The notes below the pieces were generated by a model, which had not been told where the DNA came from, ran no database searches, and worked only from the letters and a program-made list of their open reading frames with translations. A stretch of DNA of 64,000 bases. Origin: Marinomonas sp. UCMA 3892. Lineage in GTDB: Bacteria > Pseudomonadota > Gammaproteobacteria > Pseudomonadales > Marinomonadaceae. Both the position numbers and the translations under genes were made by a program. Location: positions 126,124 through 190,123 of the forward strand of contig NZ_PTXN01000004.1 of NCBI RefSeq assembly GCF_012726345.1, read 5' to 3'. Below are positions 34,487 to 42,502 of this stretch, in pieces. How positions within the stretch are numbered: position 1 is the stretch's first letter; each line of letters starts with the position of its first letter.

Positions 34487-35359
34487 ATGAAACTAACAGG
34501 CATTATCGCGTACCCAATTACCCCTTTTACTGTAGATACTAATCAACCCGATTTAGAGAAACTGGGACAAAGTTTAGAACTACTGTTACAACATGGCTGT
34601 GATGCTATAGCTCCTCTAGGGAGCACTGGTGAAAGCGCATATTTAAGCCTTTCCGAATGGAAAGAAGTCGCAGAACATTCAGTCAAAATTGTAGCGAACC
34701 GAGTGCCAGTGATTATTGGTATTTCAGAGCTAACAACAGAGCAAGCTATTAATAAAGCGCGTTTTGCAGCTCAGATTGGTGCCGATGCTATTATGGTGAT
34801 ACCTGTGTCGTACTGGAAACTCACAGACGAGGAAATCTTCAGTTATTATGAGGCTATTGCGGCAACAGTGCCCTTACCAATTATGATTTACAATAATCCG
34901 GCTACCAGTGGTGTAGATATGTCGCCTGAATTAATCGTCAAAATGTTTAAGGAAATTCCTAACATCACCATGGTAAAAGAAAGTACTGGTGATATTCAGC
35001 GAATGCACAAAATACATCAATTATCAGCTGGCGAGTTACCTTTCTACAATGGTAGTAATCCGTTAGCTTTAGAAGCCTTATGCGCAGGAGCTAGTGGTTG
35101 GTGTACTGCCGCCCCAAATTTATTGGAGACATTACCAAAAGAGCTTTATACCTTAATTAAAGCGAATGATCTTCAATCTGCGAAAGACTGTTTTTACCGT
35201 CAATTACCTGTACTAAGCTTTATTGTTGCTGGCGGATTGCCTAAAACAATTAAAGCAGGCTTGGCGTTAAAAGGCCTTCAAGTCGGCGAGCCTCGTAAAC
35301 CTCTGACGGCTGCTAATGAGAAAGATAAAGCTACATTAGCAAAATTACTAAGTATTTAA
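34487..35359 (+). CDS. Dihydrodipicolinate synthase/N-acetylneuraminate lyase family protein
   Basis: A class I aldolase barrel of 290 residues. Schiff-base Lys lies in MVKESTGD (near residue 165), the catalytic Tyr in MIYNNPATSG and the pyruvate-binding turn in LGSTGESAYL. I chose the ATG at 34487 because AAGGAG is 6 bases away; the ATG at 34481 abuts it. Its genomic setting with a class II aldolase, a MocR regulator and TRAP receptors argues for a catabolic oxoacid lyase rather than lysine synthesis. Confidence 0.88.
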   Translation: MKLTGIIAYPITPFTVDTNQPDLEKLGQSLELLLQHGCDAIAPLGSTGESAYLSLSEWKEVAEHSVKIVANRVPVIIGISELTTEQAINKARFAAQIGADAIMVIPVSYWKLTDEEIFSYYEAIAATVPLPIMIYNNPATSGVDMSPELIVKMFKEIPNITMVKESTGDIQRMHKIHQLSAGELPFYNGSNPLALEALCAGASGWCTAAPNLLETLPKELYTLIKANDLQSAKDCFYRQLPVLSFIVAGGLPKTIKAGLALKGLQVGEPRKPLTAANEKDKATLAKLLSI

Positions 35360-35373
35360 TTTCATACATAAAA

Positions 35374-35406
35374 AAAAGCTCCGTTATCAAAAATAACGGA
35401 GCTTTT
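35374..35406. terminator. Bidirectional terminator
   Basis: AAAAGCTCCGTTAT (35374-35387) pairs with ATAACGGAGCTTTT (35393-35406) between the converging lyase and TRAP receptor genes. Confidence 0.88.
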
Positions 35407-35446
35407 AACTGTGCTAATCGACTATCAAGCAAAAACGCTTAGAAGC

Positions 35447-36556
35447 TTAATCGTCTGCGCGTGCATTAATATAAGCGCGCTCAGAAATATCATGCCACTC
35501 ACTCACAGGTGCTAAAAAGCTCTTGAAAGAATCATAGACTTTTTGGCTCTCAGGATCATTCGCAGCCACTTCTTCTAGAGTCTCTGTAGACGCTTTCTTA
35601 AGTGCTTCCAACAAGTCTCGAGGGAAAGGCTTAAGAATCACATGATGCTCATTTACCAAGGTTTGCAGCGCAGCATTATTAAGCGCAGTAAACTCGTTGA
35701 TCATGTCTAAGTTAGCTTGTTGAACCGCAGAGCGCACAATGGCTTTTAAGTCTTTTGGCAAAGCTTCAAAAGCGTCTTTATTAAAGATAGCTTCAACAGC
35801 AGAACCTGGCTCATGCCAGCCTGGATAATAGTAATATTTCGCCGCTTTATACAAACCAAACGCAAGATCATTATAAGGCCCAACCCATTCTGTAGCATCG
35901 ATTGTCCCAGTTTGAAGCGCGGTGAAAACTTCGCTAGCAGGTAAAGTAATAGGCGATGCACCGACTTTTTTCAGTACCTCTCCACCTAACCCTGGCATAC
36001 GCATTTTCAAGCCTTGGAAATCGGCTAACGAATTAATCTCTTTATTAAACCAACCGCCCATTTGCACGCCAGCATTACCAGCTACCATAGGAATTAAGTT
36101 AAACGGAGCGTAGATTTCTTCCCACAGCTGTAAACCACCGCCATAGGCAATCCAAGAGTTAAATTCTTGCGCGTTAAAACCAAAAGGAACCGTAGAGAAA
36201 AACTGCGCTGCTGGCACTTTTCCTTTCCAGTAATACGCAGTGCCGTGGCCCATTTGCGCTGTGCCACGAGATACCGCATCAAATACCTCTAATGCTGGAA
36301 CAAGTTCACCTGCGGCATAGACTTTAATATCCAAACGGCCGTTAGACATTTCTTTGATATTATCTGCCAGCGCTTGTGCACCTGTGCCCATTCCAGGAGT
36401 ATTTTTCGGCCAAGTTGTTACCATTTTCCAATGAATGACATCAACTTTTTGTTCTACCTTTGCGGTTTCTTTTTCTTCAGATCCACCACAGGCAACCAAA
36501 GTAGCTGTTATTACACCGACCAGTGCCACTTTTGCCCATATTCTTATTTTGCTCAT
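35447..36556 (-). CDS. TRAP solute-binding lipoprotein, paralogue 2 (TakP-like)
   Basis: 369 residues, same architecture as the other two copies: lipobox TLVACGGSEEK, then HWKMVTTWPKNTPG, GELVPALEVFDAVSRG and DATEWVGPYNDLAFG. The pocket stretch is GASPITLPASEVF. It lies 166 bp downstream of paralogue 3 on the same strand, and the interval contains nested hairpins, so cotranscription is uncertain. No membrane subunits accompany it; dctQM at 16525-18449 is the only TRAP membrane pair in the window. Confidence 0.9.
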   Translation of the reverse strand: MSKIRIWAKVALVGVITATLVACGGSEEKETAKVEQKVDVIHWKMVTTWPKNTPGMGTGAQALADNIKEMSNGRLDIKVYAAGELVPALEVFDAVSRGTAQMGHGTAYYWKGKVPAAQFFSTVPFGFNAQEFNSWIAYGGGLQLWEEIYAPFNLIPMVAGNAGVQMGGWFNKEINSLADFQGLKMRMPGLGGEVLKKVGASPITLPASEVFTALQTGTIDATEWVGPYNDLAFGLYKAAKYYYYPGWHEPGSAVEAIFNKDAFEALPKDLKAIVRSAVQQANLDMINEFTALNNAALQTLVNEHHVILKPFPRDLLEALKKASTETLEEVAANDPESQKVYDSFKSFLAPVSEWHDISERAYINARADD

Positions 36557-36590
36557 TCACTTTATCCATTAAGAGACGAATTACATTTAT

Positions 36591-36697
36591 AACTAGCGCT
36601 TTGCCCGATACGCTTTATCCAATAAATCGATCAAAACCAACGTGATAAATTAAGCCCTGTTACCAACAGATAGCAGGGCTTAATAGTGGCGCTAGTT
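36591..36697. repeat. Nested inverted repeats between two TRAP receptor genes
   Basis: Outer arms AACTAGCGC (36591-36599) and GCGCTAGTT (36689-36697) enclose TTAAGCCCTG (36650-36659) and CAGGGCTTAA (36674-36683). No clear U-tract follows on the minus strand, so it may be an mRNA-stabilising or processing structure or a weak terminator. Confidence 0.5.
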
Positions 36698-36722
36698 CTT
36701 TATTCCATTAATAACAAACTAA

Positions 36723-37835
36723 TTAATCTGTAGCGCGAGCATTGATAAATGCGCGCTCAGAAATATCATGCCACTCACTAACAGACGTTAAGAAACCAGT
36801 GAAGGAGTCATAGACTTTTTGGCTCATTGGATCGTTAGCAGCCACTTCTTTTAGTGTTTCATCAGAAGCTATACGCAAAGCTTCCAAAAGGTCTTTCGGG
36901 AACTTTTTCAAAATAACATGATGCTCATCGACCAAAGTCTTCAAGGCAGCGTTGTTACGAGCTGTTAGTTCACTCAACATATTCAAGTTAGCTTGTTGTG
37001 CAGCTGAACGAACAATCTCTTGTAGGTCTTCTGGTAATGCATTGAAAGCGTCTTTGTTAATAAGCGCCTCAACTGCAGAACCTGGCTCTTGCCAACCAGG
37101 GTAATAGTAATATTTCGCTGCTTTGTACAAGCCAAACGCTAGGTCATTGTATGGACCTACCCATTCAGTGGCATCGATAGTGCCAGTTTGAAGAGCAGTA
37201 AACATTTCACTGCCAGGAAGGTTAACCGTCACAGCACCAACTTTCTTCAGTACTTCACCACCAAGACCTGGCATACGCATTTTTAAGCCTTGGAAATCAG
37301 CTAAAGAGTTAATCTCTTTATTGAACCAACCACCCATTTGTGCGCCGGTGTTACCAGCAGCCATCGGAATGATATTAAACGGTGCGTAAACTTCTTCCCA
37401 CAGTTGTAAACCGCCACCATAAGTAATCCAAGAGTTAAACTCTTGCGCCGTCATACCAAAAGGCACAGACGAGAAAAACTGTACCGCTGGCGCTTTGCCT
37501 TTCCAATAATACGCAGAGCTGTGACCCATTTCTGCAGTACCACGAGATACAGCATCAAACACTTCCAACGCAGGAACAAGCTCGCCTGCGGCATAAACTT
37601 TAATATCCAAACGACCGTTAGACATTTTAGTAATATTTTTCGCTAGCTCTTCAGCACTCGTGCCCAAGCCAGGAAAGTTTTTGGGCCAAGTCGTGACCAT
37701 TTTCCAATGAATTGTTTCTACTTTCTTTTCTACTTTTGCCGTTTCTTCCGCTTTCTCTGATCCGCCACAAGCGACCAAAGACAAAGCAAACAAACCAGCA
37801 AACGCCAATTTGCCCAATACCATTAAATTACGCAT
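36723..37835 (-). CDS. TRAP solute-binding lipoprotein, paralogue 3 (TakP-like)
   Basis: 370 residues with lipobox SLVACGGSEK and the same core as paralogues 1 and 2 (HWKMVTTWPKNFPG, MGGWFNKEINSLADFQ). The pocket stretch is GAVTVNLPGSEMF. The long identical blocks among the three proteins indicate recent duplication. This copy is the upstream gene of the adjacent pair. Differences cluster in the pocket and on surface helices, which would fit different ligand preferences. Confidence 0.9.
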   Translation of the reverse strand: MRNLMVLGKLAFAGLFALSLVACGGSEKAEETAKVEKKVETIHWKMVTTWPKNFPGLGTSAEELAKNITKMSNGRLDIKVYAAGELVPALEVFDAVSRGTAEMGHSSAYYWKGKAPAVQFFSSVPFGMTAQEFNSWITYGGGLQLWEEVYAPFNIIPMAAGNTGAQMGGWFNKEINSLADFQGLKMRMPGLGGEVLKKVGAVTVNLPGSEMFTALQTGTIDATEWVGPYNDLAFGLYKAAKYYYYPGWQEPGSAVEALINKDAFNALPEDLQEIVRSAAQQANLNMLSELTARNNAALKTLVDEHHVILKKFPKDLLEALRIASDETLKEVAANDPMSQKVYDSFTGFLTSVSEWHDISERAFINARATD

Positions 37836-37973
37836 TATTTTCCCTCAGAGAGCCAGTTACTTGATTACTATGAAACCCATGGTCTCAATAGAATCTATCT
37901 GTGATATGAAAATAGGGGCTATTAAAACATCGGTTAAATGCCACCTATTTCTGTATTTTTATAATAAATCAGA

Positions 37974-38015
37974 CAGAAAATTGCCCTTAAAATGCATAAA
38001 ACATTAAAAGGGCAA
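37974..38015 (-). terminator. Terminator of the Gfo/Idh/MocA gene
   Basis: TTGCCCTT (37981-37988) pairs with AAGGGCAA (38008-38015). On the minus strand TTTTCTG follows the stem. Confidence 0.7.
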
Positions 38016-38075
38016 AAGATGATAAGAATTGTAGGAATCTTGCTCAACTCTTTTTTACAATTTCTCGCGACTAAT

Positions 38076-39143
38076 TCACTTAACAGAGAAATTAGGCGTA
38101 TAACTCCATGACATACGCTGACCACTTTCAGCAGACTGCTCCGCCAAACAGATCAAGTAAATCAACTGACAAGCCTGCTCCATCGCAACCGGAGCCTCAC
38201 CTTTACCCAGAATCGCATCGCGTAATTGCGCATAGAAAGCTGCATAATCGCCTTGTGTTGCAGCCTCTTGAATGCTTTCAATATCATCTTGAGAATGCGC
38301 GACAAAACGAGTGATTTTTTGCTGGGCGGCTTTCGAAGGAAACTCATCCTGCCATGGCATTTGCCCAGCTCGCAGCGCTTCTTCTTGAGGATCTAAACCC
38401 ACACATTGCCAGCTGCCTTTAGTAAATCTTGCATTAAAGCGGCGCATGTCACCTGCTTCAAATGGCGTCGACGCTAAACGCACGCGTTTGTCATCATAGC
38501 CCAACTCCACTTCAAACCAATCATGCGTTTGGCTACCGTCGCGTAACTTATCGATACTTGCATGCAACCACTTCGGCGGCCCAAATAAACTCAATGCCTG
38601 ATCCAGAATATGCGGCCCTAAATCCCAAAAAATCCCCGTACCAACACCCGGCTCTTCACGCCAGCGCGCTTGCGTTGTTGGACGAAAACGGTCAAAACGA
38701 GAATCTAAGTGCTTCAACTCACCCAACTCAGCGCTTTCAATTAACGCTTTGAGACGCAAAAAGTCGCCATCAAAACGACGATTCTGATAAACACAAAACA
38801 CCAAGCCTTTTTGCTGCGCCAAGGCACACAACGCCTCTATCTGAGATAAACGAGTGACAGAGGGCTTTTCCAACAAAACATGCTTACCGTTTTCCAACGC
38901 CAGCTTTGCCTGATCAAAATGCAACGCGTTCGGCGTCGTGATCACCACTAAATCCACATCCGGCGCCGCAAACACAGATTCAGCAGACGACACCACCGAC
39001 ACATCAGGCAGAACCGCCCTCACCTCATCCGCCTTCGAACTGCAAACATACGCCATCGTCATGCCAGGATCATTCATCACAAAAGGCGCATGAAACACCC
39101 GCCCAGACAAACCAAAACCAATCAAACCAACACGAATCGCCAT
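38076..39143 (-). CDS. Gfo/Idh/MocA-family oxidoreductase
   Basis: An NAD(P)-dependent oxidoreductase of 355 residues. The N-terminal Rossmann fold has GLIGFGLSGRVFHAPF and the family EKP motif (LLEKPSVTRLS, near residue 93). The C-terminal half is the beta-sheet substrate domain (GTGIFWDLGPHILDQAL contains the catalytic His region). It resembles YdgJ/YvaA-type enzymes that act on inositols or sugars. It stands alone between two terminator-like structures; no sugar pathway genes are adjacent. Confidence 0.88.
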   Translation of the reverse strand: MAIRVGLIGFGLSGRVFHAPFVMNDPGMTMAYVCSSKADEVRAVLPDVSVVSSAESVFAAPDVDLVVITTPNALHFDQAKLALENGKHVLLEKPSVTRLSQIEALCALAQQKGLVFCVYQNRRFDGDFLRLKALIESAELGELKHLDSRFDRFRPTTQARWREEPGVGTGIFWDLGPHILDQALSLFGPPKWLHASIDKLRDGSQTHDWFEVELGYDDKRVRLASTPFEAGDMRRFNARFTKGSWQCVGLDPQEEALRAGQMPWQDEFPSKAAQQKITRFVAHSQDDIESIQEAATQGDYAAFYAQLRDAILGKGEAPVAMEQACQLIYLICLAEQSAESGQRMSWSYTPNFSVK

Positions 39144-39255
39144 GTCCCACTCCTTTTCAACTAAATCATTACAGCTCTAAACAGTTTACAGCCAATTTAA
39201 AAAAATTGCCGCAATTAAAAACATTTACTAGATTACAATTGGACAAACGAGAGAA

Positions 39256-39444
39256 ATGGGAAAAAGCAGAACAATGGAATCTACTAAGAAAAACACTAAA
39301 GAATGGCAGCAAACACTCGATGCTTTAGAGTCAGTCGCCAAAGGCAAGGTTCTCGACGCGAACGAAGTACACAAATGGCTAAACAGCTGGGGAACAGACA
39401 ATGAACTTAAAGCCCCAACATTCAAAAAAGACGATGAGATTTAG
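39256..39444 (+). CDS. Small protein, resembling CopG/antitoxin-like proteins
   Basis: 62 residues, or 56 if the ATG at 39274 is used; neither start has a strong ribosome site. The tail EVHKWLNSWGTDNELKAP recalls small proteins annotated as CopG-like regulators or antitoxins, in which a helix is followed by WLxSWGT. No toxin gene is next to it. The low-complexity Lys-rich N-terminus and the lack of a partner leave the function open. Confidence 0.55.
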   Translation: MGKSRTMESTKKNTKEWQQTLDALESVAKGKVLDANEVHKWLNSWGTDNELKAPTFKKDDEI

Positions 39445-39465
39445 GGCAACTATACAAAGGTAAGC

Positions 39466-39602
39466 TGAGTCTTATTCCTGCTGACGCACTAACCCGCTTT
39501 GCTGCAGGCTAAGCAGTTTAATTTAAAGGACGCTGGTCTTATTCCTGCTGACGCGCTGAGCTTGCGAAGCAGGCGCAAAGGAATAAGACTCAACGTCCTT
39601 TT
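39466..39602. repeat. Compound palindromic repeat between a small gene and uvrD
   Basis: TCTTATTCCTGCTGACGC occurs twice in direct orientation (39470-39487 and 39537-39554). The second copy is part of a large imperfect hairpin: AAAGGACG (39526-39533) pairs with CGTCCTTT (39594-39601), and GTCTTATTCCT pairs with AGGAATAAGAC. The first copy (TGAGTCTTATTCCT, 39466-39479) is also a perfect complement of 39579-39592. It looks like a REP/MITE-like dispersed element or a duplicated terminator. Confidence 0.7.
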
Positions 39603-39611
39603 ATCAAAAAG

Positions 39612-41825
39612 TTAAAGCACTTCCAATTTAGCAAACGACAACACCAGCCATTTGGTGCCTTCATCGTCAAAGTTAACCTGTACCCGAGCTTGTGGGCCTT
39701 GACCTTCGTAGTTGATCACTAAGCCTTCACCAAACACGGGATGATTAACTCGATCACCCATGTTCACGGTAACTTCTGGCGCTTTGTAATTGTTCAACAC
39801 GCTACTGTTCTGCAGTTTGTTCTTTTCAAAGTTGTAATCAGGACGCTGCAAAGACACAGGACGGCTTACTTGTGAGCGAAGACGCACTTCTTCCAAGCAT
39901 TCCGGTGGCAACTCTTTAATAAAGCGTGATGGGCTATTAAATGACTCGCTACCAAACAAACGACGAGACTCAGCGTATGTGATGTAAAGCTTCTCCATTG
40001 CTCGAGTAATGCCCACGTAGCAAAGACGACGTTCTTCAGCGAGTCGACCCGGCTCTTCGAAAGACATCTTGCTGGGGAAAATATTCTCTTCCACGCCCGT
40101 TAGGAACACCAATGGAAACTCTAGACCTTTTGCTGAGTGCAATGTCATCAACTGCACGGCGTCTTGGTATTCGTCAGCTTGCGCATCGCCCGCATCCAAC
40201 ACGGCTTTGTCCAAGAATGCCATCAGCGGGGAACTAAACTCTTCGTCTTCATCGCTCCAACTAAAACCACCAGCCGCACCAACTAGCTCTTTTAAGTTTT
40301 CGATGCGAGCTTCGCCCTTCTCGCCTTTCTCTTTTTCATGGAAAGGGATCAAGCCAGCTTCTTCGATAATCTGCTCAAAAATATCGTTCAGGTTCAAATC
40401 AGGCTGCTGCACCGTGGTACTTAAACCTTCAATTAGATGCAAAAACGCTTTAATCGCATTAGTCGCACGGCCAGGCATCAAAGACTGACGCACCACTTCT
40501 TGCGCGGCTTGCCACATAGAGCAGCCATTATCGCGGGCGATCTCACGCAAGGTTCCAATGCTGCGCTCACCAATACCACGAGGAGGCACGTTGATAACCC
40601 GCTCCATAGCGCCATCGTCATTTGGATCCAACGCCAAACGTGCATAAGCCAAGGCATTTTTGATTTCAAGGCGGTCGTAGAATCTGTGTCCACCATAAAT
40701 TCGATAAGCAATCTGTTCCCTAACTAAGCATTCCTCAATAACCCGCGACTGAGCATTGGAACGATACAGAATCGCCATATCTGTCAAAGAGGTTCCCTTG
40801 TCGCGCCATTGTTTGATGATGCCAATGATAAAACGCGCTTCGTCTTGTTCATTGAAGCCTGCGTATAGCGAGATTGGATCGCCTTCGCCACTGTCGGTCC
40901 AAAGCTCTTTACCTAGGCGATCGTCATTATGTTTGATCAAGCCATTGGCTGCTTTCAGGATATGACCGGTTGAACGGTAGTTTTGCTCCAAGCGAATGGT
41001 GCTAACGTCTTTAAAATCTTTGGTGAAGTTTTGGATGTTTTCAATTTTTGCGCCACGCCAACCGTAAATCGATTGGTCATCATCGCCTACAGCAGTAATC
41101 GTACCTTGGCTGCCTACCATGATACGCAACCAAGCGTATTGGATGGTGTTGGTATCTTGGAACTCGTCCACCAGCACATGGCGAAAGCGCTCTTGATAAT
41201 GGCGTAACAAGGCTGGTGTGCTAAGCATTAGCTCATGAGCGCGCAATAGCAATTCACCGAAATCTAATAATCCGCCACGTTCACAGGCTTCTTCGTAATG
41301 GTAATACAACTCGCGCATGCCTTTGGAGAAAGGATCATGACTATCTGGTACATGAGCTGCTCGTCGTCCTTCGTCTTTTTGCGCGTTTATAAACCAAGAC
41401 ACTTGCTTCGGCGGCCAGCGAGTATCATCGATATTCAATTCGCGCATGATACGTTTGATTAATCTCAATTGGTCGTCGCTGTCCATGATCTGGAAGTTTT
41501 CTTTTAGTCCAGCATCACGCCAATGGGCACGTAAAAGCCTATGCGCTAAACCATGGAAGGTGCCAACCCACATGCCTTGCGGCGGAACTCCCACCAGCTG
41601 TTCGATACGGCCTTGCATCTCGCGAGCGGCTTTATTGGTAAAGGTTACCGCCATCAGGCTATAGGGAGATAACTCGTAAGCGTGCATTAACCATGCGATC
41701 CGGTGCACTAGGACTCGGGTTTTTCCTGACCCAGCGCCAGCCAAAACAAGGCTATTCTGCAAAGGCGCTGCGACGGCTTCACGCTGCTTGTCATTCAGTG
41801 AGTCAAGGATAAAAGAAACGTCCAT
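39612..41825 (-). CDS. uvrD: DNA helicase II UvrD
   Basis: Superfamily 1A 3'-5' helicase of nucleotide excision repair and mismatch repair, 737 residues. Motifs in order: Walker A AGAGSGKTRVLVHR (near 30), Ia VTFTNKAAREM, II LVDEFQDTN, III GDDDQSIYGWRGA, IV QNYRSTGHIL, V TLHSAKGLEFPLVFLTG, VI EERRLCYVGITRA. The C-terminal region GDRVNHPVFGEGLV is the RNA-polymerase-interacting Tudor-like domain. I see no LexA box at the start. Confidence 0.97.
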   Translation of the reverse strand: MDVSFILDSLNDKQREAVAAPLQNSLVLAGAGSGKTRVLVHRIAWLMHAYELSPYSLMAVTFTNKAAREMQGRIEQLVGVPPQGMWVGTFHGLAHRLLRAHWRDAGLKENFQIMDSDDQLRLIKRIMRELNIDDTRWPPKQVSWFINAQKDEGRRAAHVPDSHDPFSKGMRELYYHYEEACERGGLLDFGELLLRAHELMLSTPALLRHYQERFRHVLVDEFQDTNTIQYAWLRIMVGSQGTITAVGDDDQSIYGWRGAKIENIQNFTKDFKDVSTIRLEQNYRSTGHILKAANGLIKHNDDRLGKELWTDSGEGDPISLYAGFNEQDEARFIIGIIKQWRDKGTSLTDMAILYRSNAQSRVIEECLVREQIAYRIYGGHRFYDRLEIKNALAYARLALDPNDDGAMERVINVPPRGIGERSIGTLREIARDNGCSMWQAAQEVVRQSLMPGRATNAIKAFLHLIEGLSTTVQQPDLNLNDIFEQIIEEAGLIPFHEKEKGEKGEARIENLKELVGAAGGFSWSDEDEEFSSPLMAFLDKAVLDAGDAQADEYQDAVQLMTLHSAKGLEFPLVFLTGVEENIFPSKMSFEEPGRLAEERRLCYVGITRAMEKLYITYAESRRLFGSESFNSPSRFIKELPPECLEEVRLRSQVSRPVSLQRPDYNFEKNKLQNSSVLNNYKAPEVTVNMGDRVNHPVFGEGLVINYEGQGPQARVQVNFDDEGTKWLVLSFAKLEVL

Positions 41826-41948
41826 TACATTCCGCCATAATAATTAATAAATTTGTCACAAAAAACGCGTAAAAATAGGTTGATTTTCAATCTATTTGGG
41901 TTTTTTATTAGCTTGAAATAAGTTATCTGTCTATTTTGACTTTTTTTA

Positions 41949-41963
41949 ACTGTCGATGACAGT
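41949..41963. promoter_or_regulatory. 15-bp palindrome between uvrD and a small gene
   Basis: ACTGTCGATGACAGT, arms of six bases around GAT. The spacing CTGT-N5-ACAG is too short for the gammaproteobacterial LexA box (CTGT-N8-ACAG). It lies 45 bp before the downstream small gene and may be its operator. Confidence 0.4.
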
Positions 41964-42008
41964 GATCAATGCACTTCAATGTCGTCGAACGTCCAAAAGG
42001 GTATAACG

Positions 42009-42203
42009 ATGAGCGATTTTGCTGAAACACTAACTGAAGTAAAAACCGACATAATGCACGCTTCCATTAGTTTGGATAATGAAACAAAAGAACGGAATCA
42101 AAAGGAAGATGCAGCACGTATGTTAAAAGCCAGACGTGCAATTGAACAGCATTTAGAAGAAAAACGTTTGCACCATGATATCTCTAACGGTTGGGACGAT
42201 TAA
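42009..42203 (+). CDS. Small conserved-looking protein, PA3496-like tail
   Basis: 64 residues from the ATG at 42009, chosen because AAAAGGG is 7 bases upstream; an in-frame ATG at 41979 has none. It is highly charged and helical. The C-terminal block KARRAIEQHLEEKRLHHDI followed by WDD resembles the small PA3496-type proteins of pseudomonads, whose role is unclear. It is followed by a terminator, so it is probably monocistronic. Confidence 0.6.
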   Translation: MSDFAETLTEVKTDIMHASISLDNETKERNQKEDAARMLKARRAIEQHLEEKRLHHDISNGWDD

Positions 42204-42244
42204 TTTCCCTACTCATTAGTTGATACTTAAAGTGAACTAAATAC

Positions 42245-42278
42245 GACCTAGCTATCTTGCTAGGTCAATGTCTTTTTT
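42245..42278 (+). terminator. Terminator after the 64-residue protein
   Basis: GACCTAGC (42245-42252) pairs with GCTAGGTC (42259-42266); TCTTTTTT follows. The remaining bases up to 42502 show no gene and must hold the aminotransferase promoter. Confidence 0.8.
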
Positions 42279-42502
42279 CACTCAAAAACCCCTCTCTCAG
42301 CAACCGACGTGTTGTGACCTCACTCTATCAGCTTAAAAAAGCGGCCTTTTTTATGACAAACAACAGCATTTTATACAGTTAATTCTTACCCTTTTTCGCC
42401 AACTTATAGCGGTTACTCACATGTTGGAGTAACATACGGTCTGATTTTTATATCTTCTAATCCATAATAAAAAAAGCAAATAACCCTCTTGGGGGAGTTA
42501 CC

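Noticed and set aside
41826-41965. LexA box upstream of uvrD
   Set aside because: The only CTGT...ACAG element has 5 bases between the arms and not 8, so it does not fit LexA. Control of uvrD by LexA is not supported here.
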